Shown in pieces: positions 16,762-26,144 of a stretch of 64,000 nucleotides of DNA (position 1 is its first letter; each line of letters begins with the position of its first letter). The stretch comes from Sphingobacterium siyangense (GTDB lineage Bacteria > Bacteroidota > Bacteroidia > Sphingobacteriales > Sphingobacteriaceae): positions 62,001 to 126,000 of the forward strand of contig NZ_VLKR01000001.1 in NCBI RefSeq assembly GCF_007830445.1, in the 5' to 3' direction. The position numbers were made by a program, and so were the translations under genes. The notes beneath the pieces are model-generated. The model saw only the letters and a list, made by a program, of their open reading frames with translations, was not told where the DNA came from and did not search any database.

Positions 16762-18234
16762 TTAAAAGAAATTAAAGAGGCTATTCGGAGCCAATTTTTC
16801 ATAAGAGAAATCAGGTTCTGCCGCAACATCAGGTAAAATCTTTGATTTTGTTAAGAAATGTATTTTAGCGGGTTGTCTTTCTGCTGCCATTTTGACCAAT
16901 TCCATCATGTAGTGATTGCTCTGATATCTTTTAACTTGTCCTTTTATATCTTCAAACCTGCTATACTGGCCGTATTGATCAATATATCCCATTCCATAAA
17001 AAACACCATTTTCAATGACAATACAGCTTTTTTCATCGGAATTACGTCCTTTATCGATCAATACAAAGGATGGCTGCTGTTTGAGCCAATCCTCGATACA
17101 ACGTTCCACCCGAGTATTGTGTAGGTCTCGATCGGGCAATTCGGTCTTCTTTAAAGCTTTCGTAGACAAACTGGCGTGCCCAAACTGACAAAATTGCGGA
17201 TTAATAGCGTCCTGCTGAATAAAGCTTTGCAACAACTGTATAGCGTCATATTCCCGCTGAAACAACTGAATACATTCTTGTCCCCTTGTTGTCTTCCCAA
17301 TTGCCAGATGGAGATAGCCATTTTGATCTTCATAAGAGAACAAACCAAATTTAGGCTCATACCGTTTAAGTGCTCTATTATATTTTGGCCAGAATTTTTT
17401 GATTTCAGCACATTCCAACAACAATGACATCAGCTCTGTCCCGCAGCACTCATAACTTATATGATGAATTTCTTTTAAGAAATGTTGCCTTTGCGCTTGA
17501 ATATTATTCCCTGTAAAATGAGATAATACTCTTTTTTTTATATTGACGGCCTTGCCAACATAAATTACTTTTCCAGCTTTGTCGTGAAAATAATAGACTC
17601 CAGCCTCGTTGGGCAATTGTTCATATTCCAAGGGATTTAAATGCGGTGGAAAACGTTGATCTAGCGCTTTATGTTTAATCATATCCTGAAATACCTGTTC
17701 GGTATCTAGCACTTTCAAATAAGCAAAGAGAATGGCTGTTGCATCAGCGTCGCCACCCGCACGGTGCCTATTTTCAATCGGGATATCTAGATAATCACAT
17801 AGGCGTCCCAAACTATAGGACAATAATCCCGGCTTTATTTTTCGCGCATAGCGTACTGTACACAATTTAATCGCCGACCACTCGAAACCCGATTCCTGAA
17901 GCTGAAATCGAATGAATGAATAATCAAAATTTACATTATGCGCAACAAAAATACGGTCTTTGAGCATTTCATAAATGTGCTCGGCTACCTGATCAAATAA
18001 CGGAGCGTCCTTCACCATGTCATTGTCTATGCCCGTAAGCGCAAAAATCGAATTCGGAATCTCTTTCCCTGGATTCACCAAGGTCTCCCAACGTTCCAAA
18101 ACCTGATTACCATCATGAATAACAATGGCAACCTCTGTGATCCTGCTCGATTTTGCATTGCCACCTGTAGTCTCTATGTCCACAATGGCAAATTCTTGTC
18201 TTTTGCTTTGATTTACACTCATAACGCAAAGCAA
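16762..18234 (-). CDS. DnaQ-like exonuclease / GIY-YIG nuclease fusion
   Basis: A 490-residue two-domain nuclease. Residues about 15-180 form a DEDDh exonuclease with IVDIETTG (Asp19, Glu21), AHNVNFDYSF (Asp104) and RHRAGGDADAT (His157, Asp162). Residues about 207-290 form a GIY-YIG domain with GVYYFHDKAGKVIYVGK. The C-terminal 200 residues have no clear motif. It resembles the UvrC/Cho-like epsilon-type fusions proposed for DNA repair. Start could be the Met at 18222 instead. It stands alone and is divergent from the GNAT gene. Confidence 0.9.
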   Translation of the reverse strand: MLCVMSVNQSKRQEFAIVDIETTGGNAKSSRITEVAIVIHDGNQVLERWETLVNPGKEIPNSIFALTGIDNDMVKDAPLFDQVAEHIYEMLKDRIFVAHNVNFDYSFIRFQLQESGFEWSAIKLCTVRYARKIKPGLLSYSLGRLCDYLDIPIENRHRAGGDADATAILFAYLKVLDTEQVFQDMIKHKALDQRFPPHLNPLEYEQLPNEAGVYYFHDKAGKVIYVGKAVNIKKRVLSHFTGNNIQAQRQHFLKEIHHISYECCGTELMSLLLECAEIKKFWPKYNRALKRYEPKFGLFSYEDQNGYLHLAIGKTTRGQECIQLFQREYDAIQLLQSFIQQDAINPQFCQFGHASLSTKALKKTELPDRDLHNTRVERCIEDWLKQQPSFVLIDKGRNSDEKSCIVIENGVFYGMGYIDQYGQYSRFEDIKGQVKRYQSNHYMMELVKMAAERQPAKIHFLTKSKILPDVAAEPDFSYEKLAPNSLFNFF

Positions 18235-18397
18235 AAATACTAAAAATATTAGCTACTTAAAAGGGTCACCGCAATTTTACAAAACACGGAAGCCAATTAT
18301 ACAATCTAGCTGATAGAAATAGCTGTTTTTCTAAATCACTGTTCATATTATATATTGCTGGATTTTGTCTATTTTGTACTTTTCTTTAATTAAATTC

Positions 18398-18685
18398 ATG
18401 CTCATGGAAGTAATACAAAAAAATGACGATAAACATGGTAGCTTTGAGGTTATCGATCAGGAAAAGTCAGTGGCACAAATGACCTATACCTGGGCTGGCC
18501 CTACAAAATTCATTATAGACCACACGGAAGTAAATTCTGAATATGCAGGAAAAGGGCTAGGTAAACAGCTATTGATGGCGGCAGTGACTTATGCACGTAA
18601 AGAAAATTTAAAAATTATGCCTTTATGTCCTTTTGCAAAATCAGTTTTTGATAAGGATCCAGCATTAGCCGATGTGCTTTTTTAA
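18398..18685 (+). CDS. small GNAT-like acetyltransferase (YidJ type)
   Basis: The product of about 95 residues has the short one-domain fold with NSEYAGKGLGKQLLMAAVTYARKE (acetyl-CoA binding RxxGxG/A-like region) and MPLCPFAKSVFDKDP at the C-terminus, typical of the compact YjdJ/YidJ N-acetyltransferase-like family. Substrate unknown. The start is ATG at 18398 or 18404; upstream in-frame codons lack an ATG. Confidence 0.88.
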   Translation: MLMEVIQKNDDKHGSFEVIDQEKSVAQMTYTWAGPTKFIIDHTEVNSEYAGKGLGKQLLMAAVTYARKENLKIMPLCPFAKSVFDKDPALADVLF

Positions 18686-18700
18686 GACCTCGCCAATATG

Positions 18701-18748
18701 AAAAAAGATGGTTAGATTCCTGTCGCAATGTATCTAACCATCTTTTTT
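18701..18748. terminator. bidirectional terminator
   Basis: A 16-bp stem AAAAAAGATGGTTAGA / TCTAACCATCTTTTTT lies between the GNAT gene and the convergent hutG; A and T tracts suit both strands. Confidence 0.88.
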
Positions 18749-18775
18749 GCCCCCTGTTTAGCTAATGAGCAGTTG

Positions 18776-19780
18776 CTAATCAAGTTTAATTGCTAATTTG
18801 TTTATCAACTTAAAAATGAGATCAGCCGTTAGTTTGGCCGTTCTGGAATCAATATCAAAATGGGGATTGAATTCGGCAAAATCGACAGATTTTAGATTAG
18901 GCAGATCCAGTAGCATATCGTAGATCGTAAAAAACAAATGATCAGGAACTATACCGTTAAATGCCAATGCACTTACTCCCGGTGCATGGGCTGCAGCGAA
19001 AGCATCAAGATCAACCGTCAAATACACATAATCCACTAATTTGGAAAAACTAACAATTTTTTCCCTAATTAAATCCAGCTTTTCAATGACCAAACTCTCT
19101 CTTTCAATAATCTGCACATCCTTCTCTTTGGCATAGTCCAGCAATCCCTTGGTGTTACTAATTCCCTGAATACCAATCGCCAAGTAATGAAATGGCAAAT
19201 CAGCTTTAGACTGATCCTGCTCGATTTGAAAGAAGCCTGTTCCAGAATTCCCTTTGCCATCCTGCAATGGACGGATGTCTAAATGGGCATCCAAATTAAT
19301 AATGCCAAGACTTTGGTTACGACTCTTTAGAAATTCTTTAACACCCAAATAATGGCCGTAAGTTACTTCATGGCCACCACCTAAGATGACTGGAAATCCT
19401 TCTTGTTCGAGAATACAATTTAATGCAGCCCCAAGCCCCTGTTGAGATAGCTCTAAATCACTGTCTTTTATAAGTATATCACCGCAGTCTTTAAGTTTTA
19501 GTTTATCAGAAAAATGTACAGGAAGGTTTGTTAATACATTCCGAAGTGCTGTCGGTCCATCTTTGGCTCCTACACGACCTTGATTGCGTCCAACCCCCTC
19601 ATCGCTACAGAATCCGAGAAAAGCAATGGACTGCCTTAAATCGGGCTGCTCGAGAAGATCAACACAATCCATTAATTGATGCCAACGCATCCATTCACGA
19701 TCCTGCCCATCGATACGCCCCTTCCAGACCGCTTGGTCTCCTTTGTTGTATATTTCCGGATTATTCAACAATAAGTTCAT
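18776..19780 (-). CDS. hutG: formimidoylglutamase HutG
   Basis: A 334-residue arginase-family enzyme with the manganese-ligand motifs GGGHEVTYGH (about 134), NLDAHLDIR (about 168) and TVDLDAFAAAHAPG (about 258). It hydrolyses N-formimino-L-glutamate to glutamate and formamide, the last step of this histidine route. The assignment between arginase relatives rests on the hut context. It overlaps hutU by 4 bp, so the two are translationally coupled. Confidence 0.93.
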   Translation of the reverse strand: MNLLLNNPEIYNKGDQAVWKGRIDGQDREWMRWHQLMDCVDLLEQPDLRQSIAFLGFCSDEGVGRNQGRVGAKDGPTALRNVLTNLPVHFSDKLKLKDCGDILIKDSDLELSQQGLGAALNCILEQEGFPVILGGGHEVTYGHYLGVKEFLKSRNQSLGIINLDAHLDIRPLQDGKGNSGTGFFQIEQDQSKADLPFHYLAIGIQGISNTKGLLDYAKEKDVQIIERESLVIEKLDLIREKIVSFSKLVDYVYLTVDLDAFAAAHAPGVSALAFNGIVPDHLFFTIYDMLLDLPNLKSVDFAEFNPHFDIDSRTAKLTADLIFKLINKLAIKLD

Positions 19781-21795
19781 TCGCTCAGATCAAATAATTG
19801 TTCAATAATATCGTCATCTACAAGTTGCGCGCGGGTAACTTGCAATGTCGTATTTTTCTCCATTGCACGATCTAGCGCCTGATTAGCTTCCTTATTTCTA
19901 GCCCAGGCGCGCCTAGCAATCCCATTATTCACATCAAAATACAGCATCTTTTCTAACTTAAAAGCTGCTTCTTCAGAGCCATCTAGCAGTAGACCGAAGC
20001 CTCCGTTGATGACTTCACCCCAACCGACTCCGCCGCCATTGTGAATAGATACCCAAGTGGCCCCCCGGAAACTGTCGCCAATGACGTTATGAATAGCCAT
20101 ATCTGCTGTAAATTGACTGCCGTCGTAGATATTGCTTGTTTCCCGATAAGGTGAATCGGTACCGCTCACATCATGATGGTCTCTTCCCAAAACAATAGGT
20201 GCTTCAAATAAGCCACTTTTTACGGCTTCATTAAAAGCCTTTGCTATGGCAATACGTCCATTGGAATCTGCATAAAGAATACGCGCCTGAGAGCCTACTA
20301 CAAGTCTATTTTTACCAGCTTCTTTGATCCATTGAATATTATCTTGCATCTGCTGCTGAATCTCCACAGGGGCTTCTTTTCGAAGCTTTTCTAAAACTGT
20401 CATGGCTATTTCGTCTGATTTTTGGAGATCCGAAGTCTTTCCAGACGTGCAAACCCAGCGAAATGGTCCAAAACCATAGTCAAAACACATTGGACCAAGA
20501 ATATCCTGCACATAAGATGGGTAGCGGAACTGATCCTTTTTATCATTCCATACGGCTGCACCAGCACGGCTGCTTTCCAACAGAAACGCATTGCCGTAAT
20601 CAAAGAAATAGGTTCCTTTGGCTACATGCTTATTGATGGCATCGACATGTCGTACTAAGCTTTCTTGTACACATCGCTTAAACCGGTCAGGATCGGTCGC
20701 TAATAGCGCATTGGATGCTGCAAAGGTCAGCCCCATTGGATAATAGCCCCCAGACCAAGGATTATGTAATGATGTCTGATCAGATCCTACCGTGATGTGG
20801 ATATTTTCGCGATCAAAGGCTTCCCACACTTCGACAATATTACCGATATAGGCGAAGGAAATTGTTTCCTTTTGATCCATCGCCAACTGTACCTGTTCAA
20901 CGAGTTCATTGATATTTTCTATCAATCGGTCTACCCAACCCTGTTCATGCCGCTTTTTTGCCGCAGCGGGATTTATTTCAGCGCATACGGTGATACAGCC
21001 GGCAATATTACCTGCTTTGGGCTGTGCGCCACTCATACCTCCCAAACCAGAAGTCAAAAACACCTTGCCTTGAATGGTATCGTCTACTGTTAAATGTTTT
21101 CGAAAAGCGTTCATGACAGTAATTGTGGTGCCATGCACAATACCCTGTGGACCAATATACATATAGGAACCTGCAGTCATCTGCCCATATTGTGTAACGC
21201 CTAAGGCGTTAAAACGTTCCCAGTCATCCGGTTTCGAATAGTTTGGAATCATCATGCCATTGGTTACAACAACACGAGGTGCATGTTGTGAGGAAGGGAA
21301 AAGCCCCATTGGATGACCACTGTAAAGATGTAAAGTTTGCTCATCTGTCATCTGCGAAAGATACTGCATGGTGAGGCGATATTGAGCCCAATTTTGGAAA
21401 ACAGCTCCATTCCCACCATAGGTAATCAGTTCATGAGGATGTTGTGCTACAGCTGGATCGAGGTTGTTCTGAATCATCAACATAATAGCTGCCGCCTGCT
21501 TACTCACTGCTGGATAATCATCTATCGGTCGAGCGTGCATTGCGTATTGGGGTCTAAAGCGGTACATGTAGATTCGCCCAAAACTACGAAGCTCCTCTAA
21601 AAATTCAGGTGCTAAAACCGTATGCCATTGTTTTGGAAAATAACGCAATGCATTCCGTAGGGCCAGCTTCTCTTCCGACTTGGTGAGAATATCCTTTCGT
21701 CTGGGGGCATGACTTATTGTATGATCTCGTTCTACTTTTGGAGGTAATACGGTCGGAATACCTTCCGCAACCTCACTCTTAAATGTATCTTCCAT
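19777..21795 (-). CDS. hutU: urocanate hydratase HutU
   Basis: About 672 residues from the Met at 21795 (MEDTFKSEV), the longer Bacteroidota form of urocanase. Recognisable blocks are GGNGAVFQNWAQYRL, SGHPMGLFPS, TSGLGGMSGAQPKA (NAD-binding), GRDHHDVSGTDSPYRETS and NGGGVGWGEVINGGFG. It converts urocanate to imidazolonepropionate using NAD as cofactor. It starts 4 bp after the stop of hutI; a longer start would overlap hutI. Confidence 0.96.
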   Translation of the reverse strand: MEDTFKSEVAEGIPTVLPPKVERDHTISHAPRRKDILTKSEEKLALRNALRYFPKQWHTVLAPEFLEELRSFGRIYMYRFRPQYAMHARPIDDYPAVSKQAAAIMLMIQNNLDPAVAQHPHELITYGGNGAVFQNWAQYRLTMQYLSQMTDEQTLHLYSGHPMGLFPSSQHAPRVVVTNGMMIPNYSKPDDWERFNALGVTQYGQMTAGSYMYIGPQGIVHGTTITVMNAFRKHLTVDDTIQGKVFLTSGLGGMSGAQPKAGNIAGCITVCAEINPAAAKKRHEQGWVDRLIENINELVEQVQLAMDQKETISFAYIGNIVEVWEAFDRENIHITVGSDQTSLHNPWSGGYYPMGLTFAASNALLATDPDRFKRCVQESLVRHVDAINKHVAKGTYFFDYGNAFLLESSRAGAAVWNDKKDQFRYPSYVQDILGPMCFDYGFGPFRWVCTSGKTSDLQKSDEIAMTVLEKLRKEAPVEIQQQMQDNIQWIKEAGKNRLVVGSQARILYADSNGRIAIAKAFNEAVKSGLFEAPIVLGRDHHDVSGTDSPYRETSNIYDGSQFTADMAIHNVIGDSFRGATWVSIHNGGGVGWGEVINGGFGLLLDGSEEAAFKLEKMLYFDVNNGIARRAWARNKEANQALDRAMEKNTTLQVTRAQLVDDDIIEQLFDLSE

Positions 21796-21799
21796 GTTG

Positions 21800-23050
21800 T
21801 TATATTGAGAATACTTCCTGACCATTTTTCCATACTGCTGTAGGCTGCAAGCTTCCTTGGTAGTAGGTAATATCCTGATAATTATCTGTTTTAAATAAAC
21901 TAAAATCTGCTTTCATGCCCTTGGTCAACACGCCGCGATCCGACAGGTTTAAGGCTTTTGCAGCACGGTAGGTTAGTGCCGAAAGCAACTCCGCATTCGT
22001 CAACTTTTCTGCTGTTGCCAAAATACTCGCACTCGTCAGTAACTGTCCCATGGGCGCGGACCCTGGATTCCAGTCACTTCCTATTGCCAAACATGCACCT
22101 GCATCCAGCAACTTTCTAGCAGGTGTAAAACCACATCCAAGGCCAATAGAGGCTGCAGGCAGCGCTACAGCAACAGTAGTTGAGTGTGCGATAAGTTCTA
22201 TTTCAGCCGCAGTTGATGCTTCAAGATGATCCGCAGATTGAGCACCGAGTTCTACAGCAATCTGACTTCCCGAAGTGGTAAACTGATCGGCATGAATAGT
22301 CAGATCAAAACCCATTTCTTTTGCTTTTCGTAAATAGGCCACAATGTCTTCCCCCTGAAAAGCTGTTTTTTCGATAAATGCGTCAATCCGATTCGACAGC
22401 CCTTCTGATTTCAATAGGGGAAAAAGATCTGTTGTGATCAGATGAAGATAATCTTTTGCGGATCCGTCGAAGTCCCGTGGGAGCATATGTGCAGCCAAAC
22501 AAGTTGGAATAAGGTCTGATGCTGTACGACGATCCGATTTCTGAATGCCCCGTAATATCTTAAGTTCTTCTTTAACATTGAGGCCGTAACCACTTTTAAC
22601 TTCAATTGTTGTGATTCCTTGCCTTAATAGAAAATTTGCGCGCTGGATAGTGAGATCAATCAATTCTTCTACGTTACAATCCCGCGTATGGGAAACGGTG
22701 CTCCAGATCCCACCTCCTGCCGCTGCAATCTCCAGGTAGCTTGAGCCTGCATTTCGAAGGGCGAAATCATTCGCTCGATTACCGGCAAAAGCAATATGTG
22801 TATGGCAATCAATAAAGCCTGGCAGAGCAACCTGATCTCCTTCTACAAGTACAAGTGCCGCCGCCTTTCCCCATTGCAGTTGTAGTTGCTCAAAATCCCC
22901 CACTTCCAATATATTGTTACCTGCTATTAAAATACCTCCTTCTTTAATAATAGCCAATTGTTTATCGTGGAGCGCCCCATTAACGGGCATATTTGACATC
23001 GTTAATACCTGCCTAAAAGGTCCAACTAATTTCAGCTCTTTTTCCATCAT
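21800..23050 (-). CDS. hutI: imidazolonepropionase HutI
   Basis: About 416 residues from the Met at 23050, chosen because it clears the end of hutH. Amidohydrolase metal motifs are present: GFIDCHTHIAFAGNR, a central LTIHADQF, QSADHLEA, and GSDWNPGSAPMGQL. It opens the imidazolone ring to N-formimino-L-glutamate. It lies third-from-last in the tight hutHIUG operon. Confidence 0.96.
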   Translation of the reverse strand: MMEKELKLVGPFRQVLTMSNMPVNGALHDKQLAIIKEGGILIAGNNILEVGDFEQLQLQWGKAAALVLVEGDQVALPGFIDCHTHIAFAGNRANDFALRNAGSSYLEIAAAGGGIWSTVSHTRDCNVEELIDLTIQRANFLLRQGITTIEVKSGYGLNVKEELKILRGIQKSDRRTASDLIPTCLAAHMLPRDFDGSAKDYLHLITTDLFPLLKSEGLSNRIDAFIEKTAFQGEDIVAYLRKAKEMGFDLTIHADQFTTSGSQIAVELGAQSADHLEASTAAEIELIAHSTTVAVALPAASIGLGCGFTPARKLLDAGACLAIGSDWNPGSAPMGQLLTSASILATAEKLTNAELLSALTYRAAKALNLSDRGVLTKGMKADFSLFKTDNYQDITYYQGSLQPTAVWKNGQEVFSI

Positions 23051-23057
23051 TCTTCGT

Positions 23058-24617
23058 TTAAAACATTTCAAACCTTTGTTTCAAATCCGCTTCAATCTCA
23101 CCTGTAGCATATTGACGATGCAATGTGATCAGTTCGCCTGATTTTACGAGCCTTTGTGCCTCAGTCAGCAGCTCTTCCATAGGTTGATCGGATTCAATAT
23201 GCGGAATAGACTGGCGAATTCTTGCATGGATAGCTTCCAATGCTGCAGTCGATTTTAATGGCTTATGGTAATCTTTGGCCTGTGCCGCACATAACAGTTC
23301 AATACTTAGTATTTTATCGACATTGTCAATGACCTGCAGTAATTTTCGGCCGGCAATAGATCCCATACTGACATGATCTTCCTGGCCTAAAGAGGTAGGA
23401 ATACTATCTGCACTTGCAGGAAAACAAAGTCCTTTATTCTCACTTGCAATCGCGGCCGTGCTATATTGTAAGATCATAAATCCTGAATTGAGACCGGTTG
23501 ACTTCATTAACAATTTTGGGACGCCGTTGGTTTGACCTTCTAAAGACAAATAGACCCTTCGGTCCGAAATATTGCCAATTTCCGATGCGGCCAGTGTGGC
23601 ATAATCCAAAGGCAAAGCAATTGACTGTCCGTGAAAGCTACCGCCACTAATGGTTAGTTCATCATTAATGATCACAGGATTATCGGTCACTGCATTTATT
23701 TCGATTTCTATGGTATCCTTCAAATGAAACCAAGCGTTGCGTGATGCTCCATGGACCTGAGGGATACAACGCAGCGAGTAGGGATCTTGTACACGAGAAC
23801 AGTCTTTGTGGCTTTCCAAAATGGCCGAGCCATGAAGCATGTTAAAAATGCTTGCAGCGACATAGCGGTTTCCTGGGTGCGGGCGTAATTGATGTAATTC
23901 TGTAAAAAATGGTTTTATTGAACCATTTAAGCCTTCAATCATTAAGGTAGCAATAATGTCAGCGTTCTGAAGTACACGATTTAACTCGGCAACAGCCATC
24001 ACACCATGTGCCGCCATAAATTGAGTTCCATTGATTAAAGCCAGACCTTCTTTTGCGCCCAGCTGAACCGGTGCCATACCGTGTTTTTCCAAAACGGCAG
24101 CTGTCTCCACAATCTCCCCTTCTACATTAACTTTTCCTAAACCAATCAATGGTAAAAATAAATGTGACAATGGGGCCAAATCACCCGATGCGCCGACAGA
24201 ACCCTGTTTGGGAACCACAGGAATGACATGATTTTCAATATGCCAAATAATCCGCTCAATCGTCGTATACTGAACTCCTGAAAATCCTTTAGAAAGCGCG
24301 TGAACTTTAAGAATAAGCATCAATTTGGCCAAATCGTTGGCTATAGGTTCTCCCATACCCACAGCATGGCTTTTGAGAATATTTTCTTGTAACAGCTGCG
24401 TTTGACTTGCATCAATAAGTGTGGTACACAATGGACCAAAACCAGTATTGATCCCATAGACAACCTCACCGCGCTCAACTATTTTCCTGACATAACTGGC
24501 GCTTTGCTCGATCTTATCCTTGACTTCGGGGGAAATTTCCCCGGTAACCGTTCCTTTTGCTATCGCTAAAGCGGTGGAGCATGTTAGCTGCCCACTGCCA
24601 TATAAAAATTTTTCCAT
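23058..24617 (-). CDS. hutH: histidine ammonia-lyase HutH
   Basis: About 519 residues from the Met at 24617. The GSVGASGDLAPLSHL block holds the Ala-Ser-Gly triad that forms the MIO electrophile; with this start the triad falls at 143-145, close to the known Ser143 region of characterised enzymes, which supports the start. YGINTGFGPL near residue 54 is also typical. It deaminates histidine to urocanate. First gene of the hut operon, divergent from the LysR gene. Confidence 0.97.
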   Translation of the reverse strand: MEKFLYGSGQLTCSTALAIAKGTVTGEISPEVKDKIEQSASYVRKIVERGEVVYGINTGFGPLCTTLIDASQTQLLQENILKSHAVGMGEPIANDLAKLMLILKVHALSKGFSGVQYTTIERIIWHIENHVIPVVPKQGSVGASGDLAPLSHLFLPLIGLGKVNVEGEIVETAAVLEKHGMAPVQLGAKEGLALINGTQFMAAHGVMAVAELNRVLQNADIIATLMIEGLNGSIKPFFTELHQLRPHPGNRYVAASIFNMLHGSAILESHKDCSRVQDPYSLRCIPQVHGASRNAWFHLKDTIEIEINAVTDNPVIINDELTISGGSFHGQSIALPLDYATLAASEIGNISDRRVYLSLEGQTNGVPKLLMKSTGLNSGFMILQYSTAAIASENKGLCFPASADSIPTSLGQEDHVSMGSIAGRKLLQVIDNVDKILSIELLCAAQAKDYHKPLKSTAALEAIHARIRQSIPHIESDQPMEELLTEAQRLVKSGELITLHRQYATGEIEADLKQRFEMF

Positions 24618-24675
24618 TATCATAACTGCTTTACTCAAATGTACTTGCTATATTTGATAATTAGAAATACCATTT

Positions 24676-24692
24676 TTATCATCAATTGATAA
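24676..24692. promoter_or_regulatory. LysR-type operator candidate
   Basis: TTATCA, five bases, TGATAA is a perfect inverted repeat in the 77-bp gap between hutH and the LysR gene, of the T-N11-A form LysR proteins bind. It ends 2 bp before the LysR ATG, which would suit autorepression plus control of hutH. A second half-site TTGATAA lies nearby. Confidence 0.5.
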
Positions 24693-24694
24693 CC

Positions 24695-25627
24695 ATGAAT
24701 TATCAAATAGAGCTAAGACATTTACTGTATTTTAAAGTATTGGCAGAAGAACTGCATTTTAGAAGGGCTGCCGAAAAATTGTTTATTGCGCAGCCAGGCT
24801 TGAGCAGGCAAATTAAGCAGCTGGAGGAATCCTATGGCGTAACACTCTTTGAGCGTAATAAACGAAATGTTCAAATGACTGAAGCGGGGATGTATCTCTT
24901 TCAGGAGGTGAAAGAACTATTTAGGCACTTGGATCAGATTGAAACTCAACTTCAAAGTTTTGCCAACGGTAAAATAAGCACCTTAAAGCTGGGGTTTATC
25001 GGGTCGGCTGTTCAAACAATCTTACCGCAATTGCTTGTCACCTTAAAACAGCAGCAGCCTGATATCGAGTTATCACTTCACGAACTAGCGAATGAAACCC
25101 AGCTGGATCTGCTGGAGAAAAAAGAACTGGACTTAGGGTTTGTTCGTCTTTCCGAAACGCCCCCCGGGTTATGTAGCCTGCCTATACATACAGAACATTT
25201 TAGCCTCGTTTTACCCAACAATCATCCCCTATTGAAGTCGCCGCAACCAAGTCTTGATGCATTCAAAAATGAATCATTTATCTTATTTTCCAAAAACTAT
25301 AGCCACTCTTATTATGATCTTGTGATGAGTATTTTTAGTGATCATAAGTTTATCCCCAAAGTTACTTTACGCACAGTGAATGCTTTAACTATTTTCAATA
25401 TGGTTGCTCAGGGACTGGGGGTTGCAATAGTTCCTTCATCTTTAAAGAACGGATACCATGTTGATGTCACTTTCCTTGAATTGAACACTTTACCACAACG
25501 AACAACGCTCTCCTTAGTTTGGAATGCCCAAAATCGTAATCCCGGTATTCCATTAGTTATTCAGATCATCGCTTCGCAAACCAACAAAGCTGGACCTGAT
25601 ACTGCCAGCATAAACAATAATAGCTAA
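24695..25627 (+). CDS. LysR family transcriptional regulator (probable hut regulator)
   Basis: A 310-residue LysR protein with an N-terminal winged helix (LRHLLYFKVLAEELHFRRAAEKL, SRQIKQLEES) and a C-terminal periplasmic-binding-like sensor domain (about 95-290). ATG at 24695 is the natural start. Divergent position next to hutH implies it controls histidine degradation, probably sensing urocanate or histidine; that link is inferred. Confidence 0.93.
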   Translation: MNYQIELRHLLYFKVLAEELHFRRAAEKLFIAQPGLSRQIKQLEESYGVTLFERNKRNVQMTEAGMYLFQEVKELFRHLDQIETQLQSFANGKISTLKLGFIGSAVQTILPQLLVTLKQQQPDIELSLHELANETQLDLLEKKELDLGFVRLSETPPGLCSLPIHTEHFSLVLPNNHPLLKSPQPSLDAFKNESFILFSKNYSHSYYDLVMSIFSDHKFIPKVTLRTVNALTIFNMVAQGLGVAIVPSSLKNGYHVDVTFLELNTLPQRTTLSLVWNAQNRNPGIPLVIQIIASQTNKAGPDTASINNNS

Positions 25628-25744
25628 GACTGCATCAAAAGAATGCCAAATAAATTGTTCGGATAAGCTTGTTATTGTATTGCATATAAAAAACAAATTC
25701 TCTAAGTTTGATATATTTACTAAACTTTATTTAAAAAACGAATT

Positions 25745-26035
25745 ATGATTTTAGAAGTAGCTGTATTACAAATTATTGAAGGAAAACAGTCCGATTTTGA
25801 AAGAGATTATAAAACAGCTTGCCAGTATATTAGTGCGAGTAAAGGTTATATCACGCATTCCTTACGTAAATGTATTGAAAAAGATAACCAGTACATTTTG
25901 TTGGTTGAATGGGAAACTTTAGAAGACCATACCATTGGTTTCAGGGAGTCGGCATTATTTAAGGAATGGGAGAAACTTTTACACCATTACTACGATCCAT
26001 TTCCAACAGTCGAACATTATGAAGTGTTAAAATAG
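25745..26035 (+). CDS. antibiotic biosynthesis monooxygenase (ABM) domain protein
   Basis: A 96-residue ferredoxin-like-fold protein with the ABM pattern: a beta strand at the start (LEVAVLQIIEGKQ), GYITHSLRKCIE, YILLVEWETLEDH and a final helix with SALFKEWEKLL. Members range from small monooxygenases to haem-binding or purely structural dimers, so no reaction is assigned. Single gene upstream of luxS. Confidence 0.88.
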   Translation: MILEVAVLQIIEGKQSDFERDYKTACQYISASKGYITHSLRKCIEKDNQYILLVEWETLEDHTIGFRESALFKEWEKLLHHYYDPFPTVEHYEVLK

Positions 26036-26105
26036 TAGTTTTGTCGTCCTTTTCTACAATAATCTAGTATCTTTGTAGAAATTTTTGATATTCAACTTTT
26101 AACCC

Positions 26106-26128
26106 CTATAACGTCACAAGCGTTATAG
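26106..26128 (+). promoter_or_regulatory. hairpin/palindrome upstream of luxS
   Basis: CTATAACG, seven bases, CGTTATAG: a perfect 8-bp inverted repeat ending 16 bp before the luxS ATG. It could be an operator or a leader hairpin affecting translation. It does not show the junctions of a known SAM or SAH riboswitch. Confidence 0.4.
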
Positions 26129-26144
26129 CTTTGAACAGAACAAG

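Noticed and set aside
26040..26144. SAM or SAH riboswitch before luxS
   Set aside because: Only a simple hairpin is present; the multi-helix junctions of these riboswitches are missing.
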